From Variovorax paradoxus (GTDB taxonomy: Bacteria > Pseudomonadota > Gammaproteobacteria > Burkholderiales > Burkholderiaceae_C): a DNA stretch of 64,000 nucleotides. Where the stretch lies: positions 2,170,001-2,234,000 of the forward strand of contig NZ_CP046622.1 of NCBI RefSeq assembly GCF_009755665.1, read 5' to 3'. Both the position numbers and the translations under genes were made by a program. Positions 1 through 8,349 of the stretch are shown one piece after another (the stretch's first letter is position 1; the number at the start of each line of letters is the position of its first letter). The notes under the pieces are model-generated. The model searched no databases. It had not been told where the DNA came from and saw only the letters and a list, made by a program, of their open reading frames with translations.

Positions 1-1
1 C

Positions 2-892
2 GTGGTGGCGCGGGGCAGTTTCACCAAGGCGGCCGACGCGCTGGACACCTCGCCAGCCAACGTGACGCGCTACATCAACGAGCTTGAGGCACACCTGCGC
101 ACGCGGCTCATCAACCGCACGTCGCGCCGGCTGTCGCTCACCGAAGGCGGTGAAGCGCTTTTTGACAGGGCGAAATCGATTCTTGAAGAAGTGGCGGAGA
201 CCGAGGCCCTGGCCACCACTGCGTCATTGCAGCCTCGGGGGCGCCTTCGCATCAACGCGCCATTGAGCTTTGGCAGCCTCGTGCTGGCGCCGTTGTGGCC
301 GAAGTTCATGGCGAAGTACCCCGACGTCGAACTCGACGTCGCGCTCATCGACCGCGTGGTCGACATCGTCGAAGAGGGCTACGACCTGGCCATCCGCATC
401 TCGCGCACCACCTCGGGCAGCCATATCGCACGCCGCCTGGGCCGCTCGCCGAACCTGGTCTGCGCCTCGCCCGGCTACCTTGCGGCCCATGGCATGCCCC
501 AGGTGCCGGCAGACCTTGCCAGGCACCTTTGCCTGGGCTACACGTACGGTGCGACATCCGACGAGTGGCAGTTTGCCGGCCCCGGCGGAACGCTGGAGTC
601 CGTGCGGGTGCGCTGGGCCTTGCGCGCCAACAATGGCGAAACCGCCCGGGCCGCGGCGCTGGCTGGTGCCGGCGTCATCTGGCAACCGAGCTTCGTGATC
701 GGCAATGATGTGCAGGCCGGTCGGCTGGTGGAGGTCATGCCCGGTTATCACATGCCACCGGTCGACATCCTGGCGATTTATGCAAGCCGTCGGCACCTCA
801 GCGCAAAGGTGCGAGTGATGGTCGACTTTCTGGTCGATGCTGTGCAAGACTCGCCGCTGGTGAAGGGTGGGGCGGCAGCGGTGGAGAAGTGA
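2..892 (+). CDS. LysR-family transcriptional regulator (5' end outside window)
   Basis: The reading frame is open from the first bases, so the true start lies before the window and 296 residues are visible. It opens inside the winged helix-turn-helix (SFTKAADALDTSPANVTRYI, then the RLINRTSRRLSLTEGG wing) and continues through a periplasmic-binding-like effector domain. This is the LysR order: N-terminal DNA binding, C-terminal ligand sensing. The target is unknown because the divergent neighbour it would normally control is outside the window. The TGA stop is followed by about 300 bp without a gene. Confidence 0.93.
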   Translation: MVARGSFTKAADALDTSPANVTRYINELEAHLRTRLINRTSRRLSLTEGGEALFDRAKSILEEVAETEALATTASLQPRGRLRINAPLSFGSLVLAPLWPKFMAKYPDVELDVALIDRVVDIVEEGYDLAIRISRTTSGSHIARRLGRSPNLVCASPGYLAAHGMPQVPADLARHLCLGYTYGATSDEWQFAGPGGTLESVRVRWALRANNGETARAAALAGAGVIWQPSFVIGNDVQAGRLVEVMPGYHMPPVDILAIYASRRHLSAKVRVMVDFLVDAVQDSPLVKGGAAAVEK

Positions 893-1038
893 GCCTGCGC
901 CTGCGTGAGCTTTCATCACGACGTTTGAACTGGCGTCAGACAACAATTGGCCAGGAACAATCCTTCAACACGGGCGCTTGGGTAAGCCGACTCGAGACAT
1001 CAGCGATGCGGTCACGGGAGAAAGTGCCATAAGGGTAC

Positions 1039-1066
1039 GGCAACAGTCGGCCAAGAGCGGACGTAG
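1039..1066 (+). repeat. Palindromic intergenic element, copy A (right half only)
   Basis: This carries the core CAGTCGGCCAAGAGCGGACG shared by about a dozen intergenic sites up to 14.5 kb. It lies downstream of, and in the same direction as, the LysR gene that ends at 892. The left half of the element is not clear here. I recognise nothing else in the gap 893-1200. Confidence 0.7.
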
Positions 1067-1200
1067 CGCACGTCTTTCCAAATTGGACGCCGAAGGCGTT
1101 CTCCCCTCGACAATGCGCCGGGTTTATTCGTCCGCAAGCAGTCATCGATAGGATAGGTCTCGCATGTCGGCCGCTTGGTCTTCGCTCACCGCACGCGGAT

Positions 1201-2127
1201 TCACGGGTGCGACTCGGCGCCACGCCCGTCCGGTCGACCCGCCGCCTCCACCAGGAAACTGACCAGCGCCTGCACCCGCGCGCTGCGCCCCTTGCGCGTG
1301 GGCACCAGCACCACCACCGGCGCGGCGCCAAATTCCCAGTCCGCCATCACGCGCTCGAGGCGGCCGGCGGCCAGCGCTTCGGCGGCATCCCATTGCGAAC
1401 GAAGCACGATGCCCAGGCCATCCTCGGCCCACTGGCGCGCCACGCTGCCGTCGTTGCTGACGAACGCCGGGTTGATGCGCATCGTCTCGCTCTTGCGGGC
1501 GCCGCTGCCCGCGGGTCGCATGTGCCACAGTGTCACGTCCTCGTCGTTCTCGCGGATGCAGATGCAGGCGTGGTAGGCCAGGTCCGCCGGGTTGCGGGGC
1601 GTGCCGTGCTCGCGCAGGTAGCCCGGGCTCGCGCATAGCCAGCGTTCGTTGGAAGCGAGCGGATGGGCCACCCAGGACGAGTCGCGCACCGCGCCCACGT
1701 GCACCACCGCGTCGGAATCGTGCTTGTCGGGCCACGGTGTTTCGCGCAGGTCCAGCTGCAGCCGCAGGGCCGGATGCAGCCGGGAGAAACGGGACAGCCA
1801 CGGCGCGACATGCGTGCGGCCATAGCCGAAGGACGCGGCCACCCGAAGCGTTCCGCTCAGGCGCCGGTCGTCGCGCTGCAGGGATTCGCGCAGGCCGTCG
1901 AACTTCAGCAGGAGTTCATAGGCCTCGCGCCCGAACCGTTCGCCTTCCGAGGTCAGGTGCAGCTTGCGCGACGTGCGGTTGGCCAGCACCAGGCCCAGCG
2001 AAGCCTCGAGTTTGCGCAAGCGCATCGACAGCGCGGGCGGCGTGACACCGAGCGAGCGCGCAGCCGCGCTGAGCGAGCTCTCGCGCAGCAGCGCGGCAGC
2101 CAGGCGAAGGTCTTCGATCTGCATCAT
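1201..2127 (-). CDS. LysR-family transcriptional regulator, divergent from the HAD/Bug/PLP operon
   Basis: A 308-residue protein of normal LysR length. The N-terminal helix-turn-helix covers about residues 3-62 (SLSAAARSLGVTPPALSMRL, then NRTSRKLHLTSEG) and a substrate-binding-like effector domain follows. The start is the ATG at 2127, and a second Met follows at residue 2. It is transcribed away from the HAD-hydrolase gene with a 72-bp gap that contains a 14-bp palindrome, so it is the likely regulator of the operon 2200-5054. The effector is unknown and may be the substrate bound by the Bug protein. Confidence 0.92.
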   Translation of the reverse strand: MMQIEDLRLAAALLRESSLSAAARSLGVTPPALSMRLRKLEASLGLVLANRTSRKLHLTSEGERFGREAYELLLKFDGLRESLQRDDRRLSGTLRVAASFGYGRTHVAPWLSRFSRLHPALRLQLDLRETPWPDKHDSDAVVHVGAVRDSSWVAHPLASNERWLCASPGYLREHGTPRNPADLAYHACICIRENDEDVTLWHMRPAGSGARKSETMRINPAFVSNDGSVARQWAEDGLGIVLRSQWDAAEALAAGRLERVMADWEFGAAPVVVLVPTRKGRSARVQALVSFLVEAAGRPDGRGAESHP

Positions 2128-2129
2128 TC

Positions 2130-2143
2130 AGTAAAGCTTAACT
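2130..2143. promoter_or_regulatory. Candidate LysR operator palindrome
   Basis: AGTAAAGCTTAACT is a near-perfect 14-bp palindrome with one mismatched pair. It sits 2 bp from the start codon of the LysR gene and about 57 bp before the HAD gene. The position between divergent genes fits an autoregulatory LysR site. Its function is inferred only. Confidence 0.4.
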
Positions 2144-2199
2144 ATTGATGACGAAAGAGTGAAGCACGAAAGCGCCTTGGCACACCTAAAGTGAGCGCC

Positions 2200-2877
2200 A
2201 TGCAAAACACTTCGACTCCCATTGCCGCCGCGACCGGGCGCTACCCCCGGGCCGTGCTGTTCGACCTGCTCACTGCGCTGCTCGACTCGTGGACCGTCTG
2301 GAACGCGGCTGCGGGCTCCGAGCAGATGGGCCGTACCTGGCGCGCCGAATACCTGCGGCTGACCTATGGCTGCGGCGCCTACGTGCCCTACGAAGAGCTG
2401 GTGCGGCAGGCTGCCGCTACGGTGGGGTTGCCGGCGAGCGCGCCTCAGTCGCTGGACGACCACTGGGACGAGCTGCCCGCATGGAGCGGCGCCACCGAAC
2501 TGCTGCGGGCGCTCCAGCCTCACTGCAAGCTGGCCGTGGTGACCAACTGCTCGCGGCGCCTAGGCCAGCGTGCCGCCGAGCGCCTGGGAATCGACTGGGA
2601 CGTGGTCGTGACCTCCGAGGAGGCGGGCTTCTACAAGCCCGATCCGAGGCCCTACCGGATGGCCTTGGAGCGCCTCAACGTGGAGCCGGCCGAGGCAGCC
2701 TTCGTTGCCGGTTCAGGCTACGACATGTTCGGCACCGCCAGCGTGGGCCTGCGCACCTACTGGCACAACCGCGTCGGCCTCGCCCGGCCCGAAGGCGCGC
2801 CGCCGGCGGAGGTCGAGTCGCCCACGCTCGATGACGCACTGCCATGGCTGCGCGGCTTCCGTCCGGCCGCTTCCTGA
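2200..2877 (+). CDS. HAD-superfamily hydrolase, haloacid-dehalogenase-like
   Basis: A cytoplasmic Rossmann-fold hydrolase of 225 residues. Motif I is VLFDLLTALLDSW with the nucleophile Asp. Motif II is VVTNCS, motif III Lys lies in GFYKPDPRPY, and motif IV is VAGSGYDMFG. The usual second Asp of DxD is Leu, which is more typical of carbon-halogen (2-haloacid dehalogenase type) members than of phosphatases. I chose the ATG at 2200, preceded by AAAGTGAG; a GTG at 2191 is the alternative. It is the first gene of a run with a Bug binding protein and a PLP enzyme, so its substrate may belong to the same pathway. Confidence 0.82.
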   Translation: MQNTSTPIAAATGRYPRAVLFDLLTALLDSWTVWNAAAGSEQMGRTWRAEYLRLTYGCGAYVPYEELVRQAAATVGLPASAPQSLDDHWDELPAWSGATELLRALQPHCKLAVVTNCSRRLGQRAAERLGIDWDVVVTSEEAGFYKPDPRPYRMALERLNVEPAEAAFVAGSGYDMFGTASVGLRTYWHNRVGLARPEGAPPAEVESPTLDDALPWLRGFRPAAS

Positions 2878-2904
2878 TTCAACCCACCACTCCAGGACCT
2901 GCCC

Positions 2905-3891
2905 ATGATTCGCTCCCTTCGCCTGGCCGGCAGCCTTGCTTCCCTCTGTGCCGGCTTGCTGGCTGCGTCTGGCGCCTTCGCACAGTCGTATCCAAACCGC
3001 CCGGTCACCCTCATCGTCCCCTTCCCGGCCGGCGGCCCCAGCGATGCACTGGCCCGCGCTGTCGCACAGAAGATGGCTGCGCCGCTGGGCCAGCCCATCG
3101 TCATCGAGAACCTCGGTGGCGCGAACGGCGTCATCGGCCTGACCAAGGCGACCAAGGCCGCCGCCGACGGCTACACCATCTCGTTCGGAGGCATCGGCAC
3201 GCATGTGGCCAACCTCGCGCTGTACAAGAAGCTGGCCTATGACCCGGTTGCCGATTTCGCGCCCATCGGCCCCGCGGGCGCGGCACCGATGCTGCTGCTG
3301 GCCCGCGCCGACCTGCCGGCGAACGATCTGCGCGAGTTCAGCGCCTGGCTGGCGAAGCACAAGGACAAGGCCTCCTACGGCAGCGCGGGGGTGGGGTCGA
3401 TTTCGCACTATGGCTGCGTGCTGTTGCTGTCCTCCCTCGGCCAGAACGTCACGCACGTGCCCTACAAGGGCGTTGCGCCGGCAATCAACGACTTGATGGG
3501 CGGGCAGACCGATTTCATGTGCGACCAGACCACCACCGCGCTGCCGCAGATCGCCGGTGGGCGCATCAAGGCCGTCGCCGTGCTGTCGGGCACGCGCCTC
3601 ACGCAGCTGCCGCGTGCAGCCACCGCGGCGGAAGCTGGCCATGCCCTGGACGTGCGTTCCTGGAACGCCTTCTTCGCCCCGCGCGACACCCCGCAGCCCG
3701 TGCTCGCCAAACTGACCGGCGCGCTGCAGCAGGCAGTGGCCGATCCGGCGCTTCGCAAGCAGATGGAAGGGCTGGGTGTCGACTTGCCCGCACCCGCCGA
3801 TGCAACACCCGCGGCCGTCACCGCGCTCATCGCGCGCGGCATCCGCGACGACGTGCCGGCCCTCAAGGCCAAGGGCCAATACCTGGACTGA
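2905..3891 (+). CDS. Tripartite tricarboxylate transporter (Bug/TctC) substrate-binding protein
   Basis: A 328-residue periplasmic binding protein with a signal peptide of about 26 residues ending SGAFAQ. The Bug signature YPNRPVTLIVPFPAGGPSDA follows, and the later VPYKGVAPAINDLMGGQTDF segment is also typical. Such proteins deliver small carboxylates to a TctA/TctB permease, which is absent from this window, so it is an orphan here. It starts 27 bp after the HAD gene and ends 14 bp before the PLP enzyme, so the three genes are probably one operon. The ligand cannot be told from sequence. Confidence 0.93.
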   Translation: MIRSLRLAGSLASLCAGLLAASGAFAQSYPNRPVTLIVPFPAGGPSDALARAVAQKMAAPLGQPIVIENLGGANGVIGLTKATKAAADGYTISFGGIGTHVANLALYKKLAYDPVADFAPIGPAGAAPMLLLARADLPANDLREFSAWLAKHKDKASYGSAGVGSISHYGCVLLLSSLGQNVTHVPYKGVAPAINDLMGGQTDFMCDQTTTALPQIAGGRIKAVAVLSGTRLTQLPRAATAAEAGHALDVRSWNAFFAPRDTPQPVLAKLTGALQQAVADPALRKQMEGLGVDLPAPADATPAAVTALIARGIRDDVPALKAKGQYLD

Positions 3892-3905
3892 TCCGAAAGA
3901 ACAAC

Positions 3906-5054
3906 ATGCAGAACGCCCCGCCAAGTCATCTTGCCGAGATCGACACCCCCGCAGCGATCGTGTCGCTTCAGCGCATGCAGCGGAACATCGCGCGCATGCA
4001 GCAGCAGGCCGATGCGTTGGGCGTGCGCTTCCGCCCGCACGTGAAGACCAGCAAATGCGCCGAAGTGGTCGCAGCCCAGCTTGCCGCCGGCGCGGCGGGC
4101 ATCACGGTGTCGACGCTGAAGGAGGCCGACCAGTTCTTCGCCCGCGGCGTGACCGACATCCTCTATGCCGTCGGCATGGCGTCGCACCGGCTCGCGCATG
4201 CGCTGGACCTGCGCCAGCGCGGCTGCGCGCTGCAGATCCTGACCGACAGCGTCGAGGGCGCGCGGGCCATCGCCGAATACGGCCGTACGCATGGCCACGT
4301 CTTCGAGGTGCTCATCGAGATCGACACCGACGGCCACCGCTCCGGCATCAAGCCGGGCGAGGACGTCCTGCTCGAAGTCGGCCGCGCGCTGCACGAAGGC
4401 GGCATGCGCCTGGCTGGCGTGCTCACGCATGCGGGCTCCAGCTACGAACTGCACACGCCCCAGGCCCTGGCCGCCCTGGCCGAGCAGGAACGCGCTGGCT
4501 GCGTCCAGGCTGCGCAGCGCCTGCGCGCCGCGGGCCTGCCGTGCCCCATCGTGTCGGTAGGCTCCACGCCCACGGCGCTGGAAGCCGCGTCTCTAGAGGG
4601 CGTGACCGAACTGCGTGCCGGGGTCTATGTCTTCTTCGACCTGGTGATGCGCAACGTGGGCGTCTGCAGCGTTGAAGACATCGCGCTGAGCGTGCTCACC
4701 ACCGTCATCGGGCACCAGGCCGACAAGGGCTGGGCCATCGTCGATGCCGGCTGGATGGCCATGAGCCGCGACCGGGGCACGGGCAAGCAGCAGCGCGACT
4801 ACGGCTATGGCCAGGTGTGCACCGTGGACGGGACGCCGATCGAGGGCTACCTGCTGTCGGCCGCCAACCAAGAGCACGGCATCCTGTCGCGCGAAGGCGC
4901 CGCGGACCCGGACATCGTGGCGCGCTTCCCGGCGGGAACCCGGTTGCGGATACTGCCCAACCATGCCTGCGCGACCGGTGCGCAGTTTCCCGCCTACCAG
5001 GCGCTGGCTGCGGATGGCACGGTGCAAACCTGGGAGCGCTTCCATGGTTGGTGA
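3906..5054 (+). CDS. D-threonine aldolase / D-serine dehydratase-fold (DSD1) PLP enzyme
   Basis: A 382-residue fold-type III PLP protein. The N-terminal alanine-racemase-like barrel has the Schiff-base lysine in FRPHVKTSK (about residue 45), and the C-terminal domain carries the metal-binding pair in LPNHACAT near residue 358. Family members cleave or dehydrate D-beta-hydroxy amino acids (D-threonine, D-serine, D-threo-3-hydroxyaspartate) and need a divalent metal. The ATG at 3906 follows the Bug gene by 14 bp and GAAAGAAC is upstream. The operon context suggests import and catabolism of a hydroxylated amino acid or hydroxy acid, with the exact substrate open. Confidence 0.88.
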   Translation: MQNAPPSHLAEIDTPAAIVSLQRMQRNIARMQQQADALGVRFRPHVKTSKCAEVVAAQLAAGAAGITVSTLKEADQFFARGVTDILYAVGMASHRLAHALDLRQRGCALQILTDSVEGARAIAEYGRTHGHVFEVLIEIDTDGHRSGIKPGEDVLLEVGRALHEGGMRLAGVLTHAGSSYELHTPQALAALAEQERAGCVQAAQRLRAAGLPCPIVSVGSTPTALEAASLEGVTELRAGVYVFFDLVMRNVGVCSVEDIALSVLTTVIGHQADKGWAIVDAGWMAMSRDRGTGKQQRDYGYGQVCTVDGTPIEGYLLSAANQEHGILSREGAADPDIVARFPAGTRLRILPNHACATGAQFPAYQALAADGTVQTWERFHGW

Positions 5055-5123
5055 GAACGCCGCTGAACCACGCAATATGTCGGGCCCGGTCCATGTCGCA
5101 GCGCCCGCCCTGCGTGATCGGGC

Positions 5124-5214
5124 GATTGACCGCTTAGGGGCGACGCGACCGGCTGCTTCGGGCTTCAAAGCTAAAACCCGCGACCGGCTACAGTCGGCCA
5201 ACAGCGGACTTTCC
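5124..5214 (+). repeat. Palindromic intergenic element, copy B (near full length)
   Basis: The left arm TTGACCGCTTAGG is at 5126. A GCTTCGGGCTTC mid-section follows, and the right part CGACCGGCTACAGTCGGCCA with AACAGCGGAC covers 5181-5209. The outer arms are inverted to each other. It lies after the last gene of the HAD/Bug/PLP operon and in the same direction. The rest of the gap 5055-5312 shows nothing else. Confidence 0.8.
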
Positions 5215-5312
5215 TCCAGCTTCCCAATGGCGGTCAACAACACCTCAATCGTCGAATTCGTTGCCACGGACAAGCAGGCCGGTGACGTTCGGATGGCATA
5301 GTTCGCCTAAAC

Positions 5313-5666
5313 ATGTACTTTCTTTCCGTCTTCCAAGACCAACGCGAAATCGTGGTACGGCGACCGTTCTCGGACTTTGCCGAGGCGATCGCCGCTTGCG
5401 GCGAGTACTATGAGCCGAGGGCGGTTGGAGCGGCCCTTGAGTTCAGTGTGCAGGTGACCGGCAAGATATTTCGCCGTGCTACCGCTCAGCTAACGCGACC
5501 AGAGGACGTCCCTTCCGAGCAGGCCAATTCGCCCGTTGGGTGGAGAGCGGCGAAGCAATCAAACGCCTTTCGTTTCGACTTCTCCTATACCTTCCTGGTC
5601 GAAAGCGATGCTGGCATCGAGCAGGCTGAGGAGTGGCTGCGCGACGAAGAAGCAGACGCCGAATAG
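5313..5666 (+). CDS. Hypothetical protein, 117 aa
   Basis: I do not recognise the family. The 117-residue product has no signal peptide or membrane segment and a mixed beta/alpha composition. It begins MYFLSVFQDQREIVVRRPF and ends in an acidic tail (EEWLRDEEADAE). Base composition is visibly less GC-rich than in the flanking core genes, as for all genes from here to about 12 kb. Copies B and C of the palindromic element bracket it. The start is the only ATG near the upstream stop; the ribosome-binding site is weak. Coding status is supported by composition and position, not by a known domain. Confidence 0.6.
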   Translation: MYFLSVFQDQREIVVRRPFSDFAEAIAACGEYYEPRAVGAALEFSVQVTGKIFRRATAQLTRPEDVPSEQANSPVGWRAAKQSNAFRFDFSYTFLVESDAGIEQAEEWLRDEEADAE

Positions 5667-5699
5667 CAACAGCCTTCTTGCTCAGGGCTGAAGGTCAGA

Positions 5700-5737
5700 T
5701 GACCGCAACAGGCTGCAGCCGGCCAATAGCGGCTGTT
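5700..5737 (+). repeat. Palindromic intergenic element, copy C
   Basis: GATGACCGCAACA forms the left part and GCAGCCGGCCAATAGCGGCT the right part. It starts downstream of the 5313-5666 gene and ends 20 bp before the next start codon, in the same direction as both genes. Confidence 0.65.
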
Positions 5738-5756
5738 GAAGAGGAAGGAGAATTTT

Positions 5757-6146
5757 TTGCCCAACACGGCGCACCTTCTACCAGTCGACAAACACGATCT
5801 CCCAAAGGCAGAAGCAATCGTCGCTCTCGGCTACCCAGCCGTCGACGCGCTGCTTCCTGCGTTGCTCGCCTGGATGCAAGACATCAACTGGCCTGTCACA
5901 AAGGTCCTCACTCCCTTCTTGGCCGGAATTGGTGAGCCGCTGGCACCTCATTTGCACGCGATCTTCGAATCCGAGGATTACGTCTGGAAGTACTGGGTAC
6001 TCGAGAAACTTGTTGATCCGTCATCTCAACTCGCGGCGGCGGTCGAGCCGCACCTTCTGCGCATGGCCCTGAACCCGAGCGCAGGCGAAACCGACGAAGG
6101 GGTTGATGTGATCGCTCGCAGGATTCTTGCGAAGAGGGCCGCCTGA
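5757..6146 (+). CDS. DUF5071-like (HEAT-like helical) protein
   Basis: A 129-residue soluble alpha-helical protein. The pattern LLPVDKHD...ALGYPAVDALLPALLAWMQD...NWPVTKVLTPFL...YVWKYWVLEKL resembles DUF5071 proteins, which are HEAT-like and often found among accessory genes. Function is unknown. I place the start at the TTG at 5757 because GAAGGAG lies seven bases upstream; another TTG at 5736 would lie inside element copy C. It is bracketed by copies C and D. In some bacteria DUF5071 genes sit among immunity-type genes, but nothing here proves such a role. Confidence 0.72.
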   Translation: MPNTAHLLPVDKHDLPKAEAIVALGYPAVDALLPALLAWMQDINWPVTKVLTPFLAGIGEPLAPHLHAIFESEDYVWKYWVLEKLVDPSSQLAAAVEPHLLRMALNPSAGETDEGVDVIARRILAKRAA

Positions 6147-6199
6147 GCAGGACGCTATTGAGGATTGGGAAGGCACCTCTGGCTCATCTCTGCTCCGCC

Positions 6200-6232
6200 G
6201 CTTGTGGCAACATCCGGCCAAAGCAGACCTTC
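6200..6232 (+). repeat. Palindromic intergenic element, copy D (degenerate)
   Basis: CATCCGGCCAAAGCAGACCT lies in the gap after the DUF5071-like gene and in its direction. It is one of the more diverged copies. Confidence 0.5.
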
Positions 6233-6298
6233 GCCACGTTGGCCTAGATGGCAGCTGGCGAACAACATAATCGCCGCAAGCACGCCTGCCGAACTCCG

Positions 6299-7030
6299 AT
6301 GAAATTCAATGATCTTGCCCGCAAGGCCGCCAAGGGCTCCGGCCCACTGTCCTACGGTGGCGCGGTTCATCCGGAAGACTTGATTCGGTTTTCACTCGCG
6401 TACGGCGCGGACGGTGCTGATGAGATTGAGCGGCTCTGCGAGCAGCATGGATGGCACCAGGACGGCGTGCTGGCAGACGGAACAAGAGTAACGCCGCTCG
6501 CGCGCTGGGCTGCAGCCTGCATCGCCTACGGCCGCGGCGGCATCGCCTCACTGAAGCAGTTGCTCGCCGATCGAGCACTTGCAATATTTGCCATTGCGGT
6601 TTTAAGCGAAGTTCGCTCTGAATCTAGCGTAACGGTGTTGTTGGACTACTGCATGTCGACCACCCCTCTATCGGACGAGCCAGATGATCCGTTCTGGCGA
6701 GCGCTGGGCGCGTTGAACGGATTGACGAGCTTCGATGACGGGTTGGTGCCGCCGCAAGAACAACAGAAAAAGCTGCAAGAGCTCGTGATCAGAACATTCT
6801 CCAACTCCGGGACGGCATATCAGCAGACGCTTTGCCTGTGCGCGTTGAGAGGAGCGCCCATCGAAGGTTCATTGGAGTGGGCAGAAGCCCAGACGGTGAA
6901 CGATCCTGGGGCGATGCGCGCAAGATCTACCGCGATAAAGTCCCTCCGGCGACGCCGTTCCGACGCTTACAAGCCGCCTAGTGCTGAGGAGAAACGTCAA
7001 ATCCGCAGGCAGCGAGCGCTCGATGTCTAG
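6299..7030 (+). CDS. Hypothetical protein, about 243 aa
   Basis: Family not recognised. The protein is soluble and helix-rich, with an N-terminal part containing GGAVHPEDLIRFSLAYGADG and a basic C-terminus (SLRRRRSDAYKPPSAEEKRQ). A stretch with several hydrophobic helices (RALAIFAIAVLSEVRSES) suggests a HEAT-like or helical repeat core. There is no signal peptide. I chose the ATG at 6299; an in-frame ATG at 6248 would add 17 basic residues, and neither has a strong ribosome-binding site. It sits between element copies D and E. Confidence 0.6.
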   Translation: MKFNDLARKAAKGSGPLSYGGAVHPEDLIRFSLAYGADGADEIERLCEQHGWHQDGVLADGTRVTPLARWAAACIAYGRGGIASLKQLLADRALAIFAIAVLSEVRSESSVTVLLDYCMSTTPLSDEPDDPFWRALGALNGLTSFDDGLVPPQEQQKKLQELVIRTFSNSGTAYQQTLCLCALRGAPIEGSLEWAEAQTVNDPGAMRARSTAIKSLRRRRSDAYKPPSAEEKRQIRRQRALDV

Positions 7031-7088
7031 CGCGCTAGCTGCGTCCTTGCTCTCGATCTCGAGGCGACTTCGAGTCCGTTAAGGCAGA

Positions 7089-7116
7089 GCCCGCACTCGG
7101 CCAACAGCGGACATCG
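7089..7116 (+). repeat. Palindromic intergenic element, copy E (right half)
   Basis: CACTCGGCCAACAGCGGACA matches the right half of the element. It follows the 6299-7030 gene and ends 30 bp before the next start codon. Confidence 0.7.
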
Positions 7117-7145
7117 ACCACTGAGGCTTAAATCCACCACCACGT

Positions 7146-7658
7146 ATGACCACTGAAGAGCTGCTTCGCTCCTACATCGAAGATGGACAGCCAGCCGCTG
7201 AACTAGAGCGCATGCTGGACAGCGCAACTGAACGGCAGGCGTTGTACCGATTGCTATTCAAAACGCAGCCTCGTCCCTATCGCCGGTTACTTCTTCGCTT
7301 GCTGGACAAGGAGATTTCATTCAGAACCGCCGTCTGGGAAGGAAGCGTTGCGGGCGACGAGGAAAGCGCGGAGGGGATTTTCCACTGTGCCTACCTGCTC
7401 AGCCGGTGTGGCGAGCCTGCGGATGCACTAGAGATCTGGAAGGCCCAGTATTTAAACCAGGACGTCGGTGAACTGGAGGTCGGATTTTTTGTTGGTGCTG
7501 GCGTGGCACCGACACTGGCGTTCTTGGCCGGAGCGGATGATGAAACGTCGCAGGAGGTCAGGGAGTACATCCGCAGTTCGCTAAGCAATCCCGATGCGAG
7601 TAGATGGCTGGAGGCTTGGGAAGCGTCACGCTACGCTGCTTTAGCCAGGAACAGTTAA
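7146..7658 (+). CDS. Hypothetical protein, 170 aa, helical
   Basis: Family not recognised. It begins MTTEELLRSYIEDGQPAAEL and is predicted to be mostly helical by its Leu/Ala/Glu periodicity. A segment resembling a tetratricopeptide-like helical pair (FHCAYLLSRCGEPADALEIW) occurs near residues 80-100, followed by a hydrophobic glycine-rich stretch (GFFVGAGVAPTLAFLAG) that is too short and mixed to call a membrane segment. The ATG at 7146 is the natural start. The gene is flanked by element copies E and F. No function is assigned. Confidence 0.62.
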   Translation: MTTEELLRSYIEDGQPAAELERMLDSATERQALYRLLFKTQPRPYRRLLLRLLDKEISFRTAVWEGSVAGDEESAEGIFHCAYLLSRCGEPADALEIWKAQYLNQDVGELEVGFFVGAGVAPTLAFLAGADDETSQEVREYIRSSLSNPDASRWLEAWEASRYAALARNS

Positions 7659-7730
7659 CGCACTTTCGCTCAAGCGAGAGACGCCTGTGCTTGTGGAGCA
7701 TGAAGCGAGTGGCTGCATCGGAGCAAGCGC

Positions 7731-7797
7731 GATGTCCGCTTCAGACCCAAAGCTCCAAGGCCGCGACCGGCTACAGTCGGTCAGAACCAGACTTTGG
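7731..7797 (+). repeat. Palindromic intergenic element, copy F
   Basis: The left arm GATGTCCGCTTCAGACCC and the right part CGCGACCGGCTACAGTCGGT, then CAGAACCAGAC, are both present. It lies after the 7146-7658 gene and ends 9 bp before the next ATG. Confidence 0.78.
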
Positions 7798-7805
7798 AAT
7801 GATCG

Positions 7806-8174
7806 ATGGATAACGACTTCTCAATCGAGGTGTTTGCCCCGAAAGGCCATGAGGCCCTCAGGCCCCATCTGCCTTCATGTCCGTTCCCGTTGACCATCGA
7901 GTGGTCAGAGGAGGCGAATACCGGGGTGCTTGTTCAGGACCGAGTGTCGCCCACGACCGGCTTCTTCTTCGAAGCGCGCGAGGGCGATTCGTACTTGTAC
8001 GGAGCTTGCGGCGCTGACCGCGACATTGAAGGCCTTTCGGCCGTGCTTCGTGCTGCTGGAATGTCCCACCACATTGAGCGAGTCCGACACGAACTCGATA
8101 CTGACGACGAGTTCATCGCTTACCTCGATGAGAACGACGGCAAACCAGAACGATGGCTTTTCTCACGCGGTTGA
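7806..8174 (+). CDS. Hypothetical protein, 122 aa
   Basis: Family not recognised. A soluble protein of mixed fold beginning MDNDFSIEVFAPKGHEALRP. Acidic residues dominate the C-terminal half (HELDTDDEFIAYLDENDG). No signal peptide or membrane helix is visible. The size, acidity and position among unrelated small genes recall immunity-type proteins, but no toxin gene is adjacent, so I do not assign that role. The start codon at 7806 is directly downstream of element copy F, and copy G follows the gene. Confidence 0.6.
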   Translation: MDNDFSIEVFAPKGHEALRPHLPSCPFPLTIEWSEEANTGVLVQDRVSPTTGFFFEAREGDSYLYGACGADRDIEGLSAVLRAAGMSHHIERVRHELDTDDEFIAYLDENDGKPERWLFSRG

Positions 8175-8182
8175 TACCTAGC

Positions 8183-8274
8183 TGAACGACCGCTTCGGAG
8201 CAAAACGAACTTCGGCTTCGGGCCCGAAGCTCCGAGGTCGCGACCGGCTACAGTCGGCCAAGACCGGTCATTCG
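8183..8274 (+). repeat. Palindromic intergenic element, copy G (best full-length copy)
   Basis: The left arm GAACGACCGCTTCGGAGC is inverted relative to the right arm GGCCAAGACCGGTCATTC. The middle contains GGCTTCGGGCCCGAAGCTCC and CGACCGGCTACAGTCGG, each itself palindromic. At about 90 bp it serves as the reference copy. It follows the 7806-8174 gene in the same direction. Confidence 0.82.
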
Positions 8275-8349
8275 GTGCGAGCACTCAATTTCATGGAAAT
8301 GTTCATTCGCTAGCATCGACGAACCTTCCTTTTTCTTGGAACAGAAAGC

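Noticed and set aside
2713..3924. A 403-codon frame antisense to the Bug gene
   Set aside because: Low-complexity Gly/Arg/His translation opposite a clear Bug protein.
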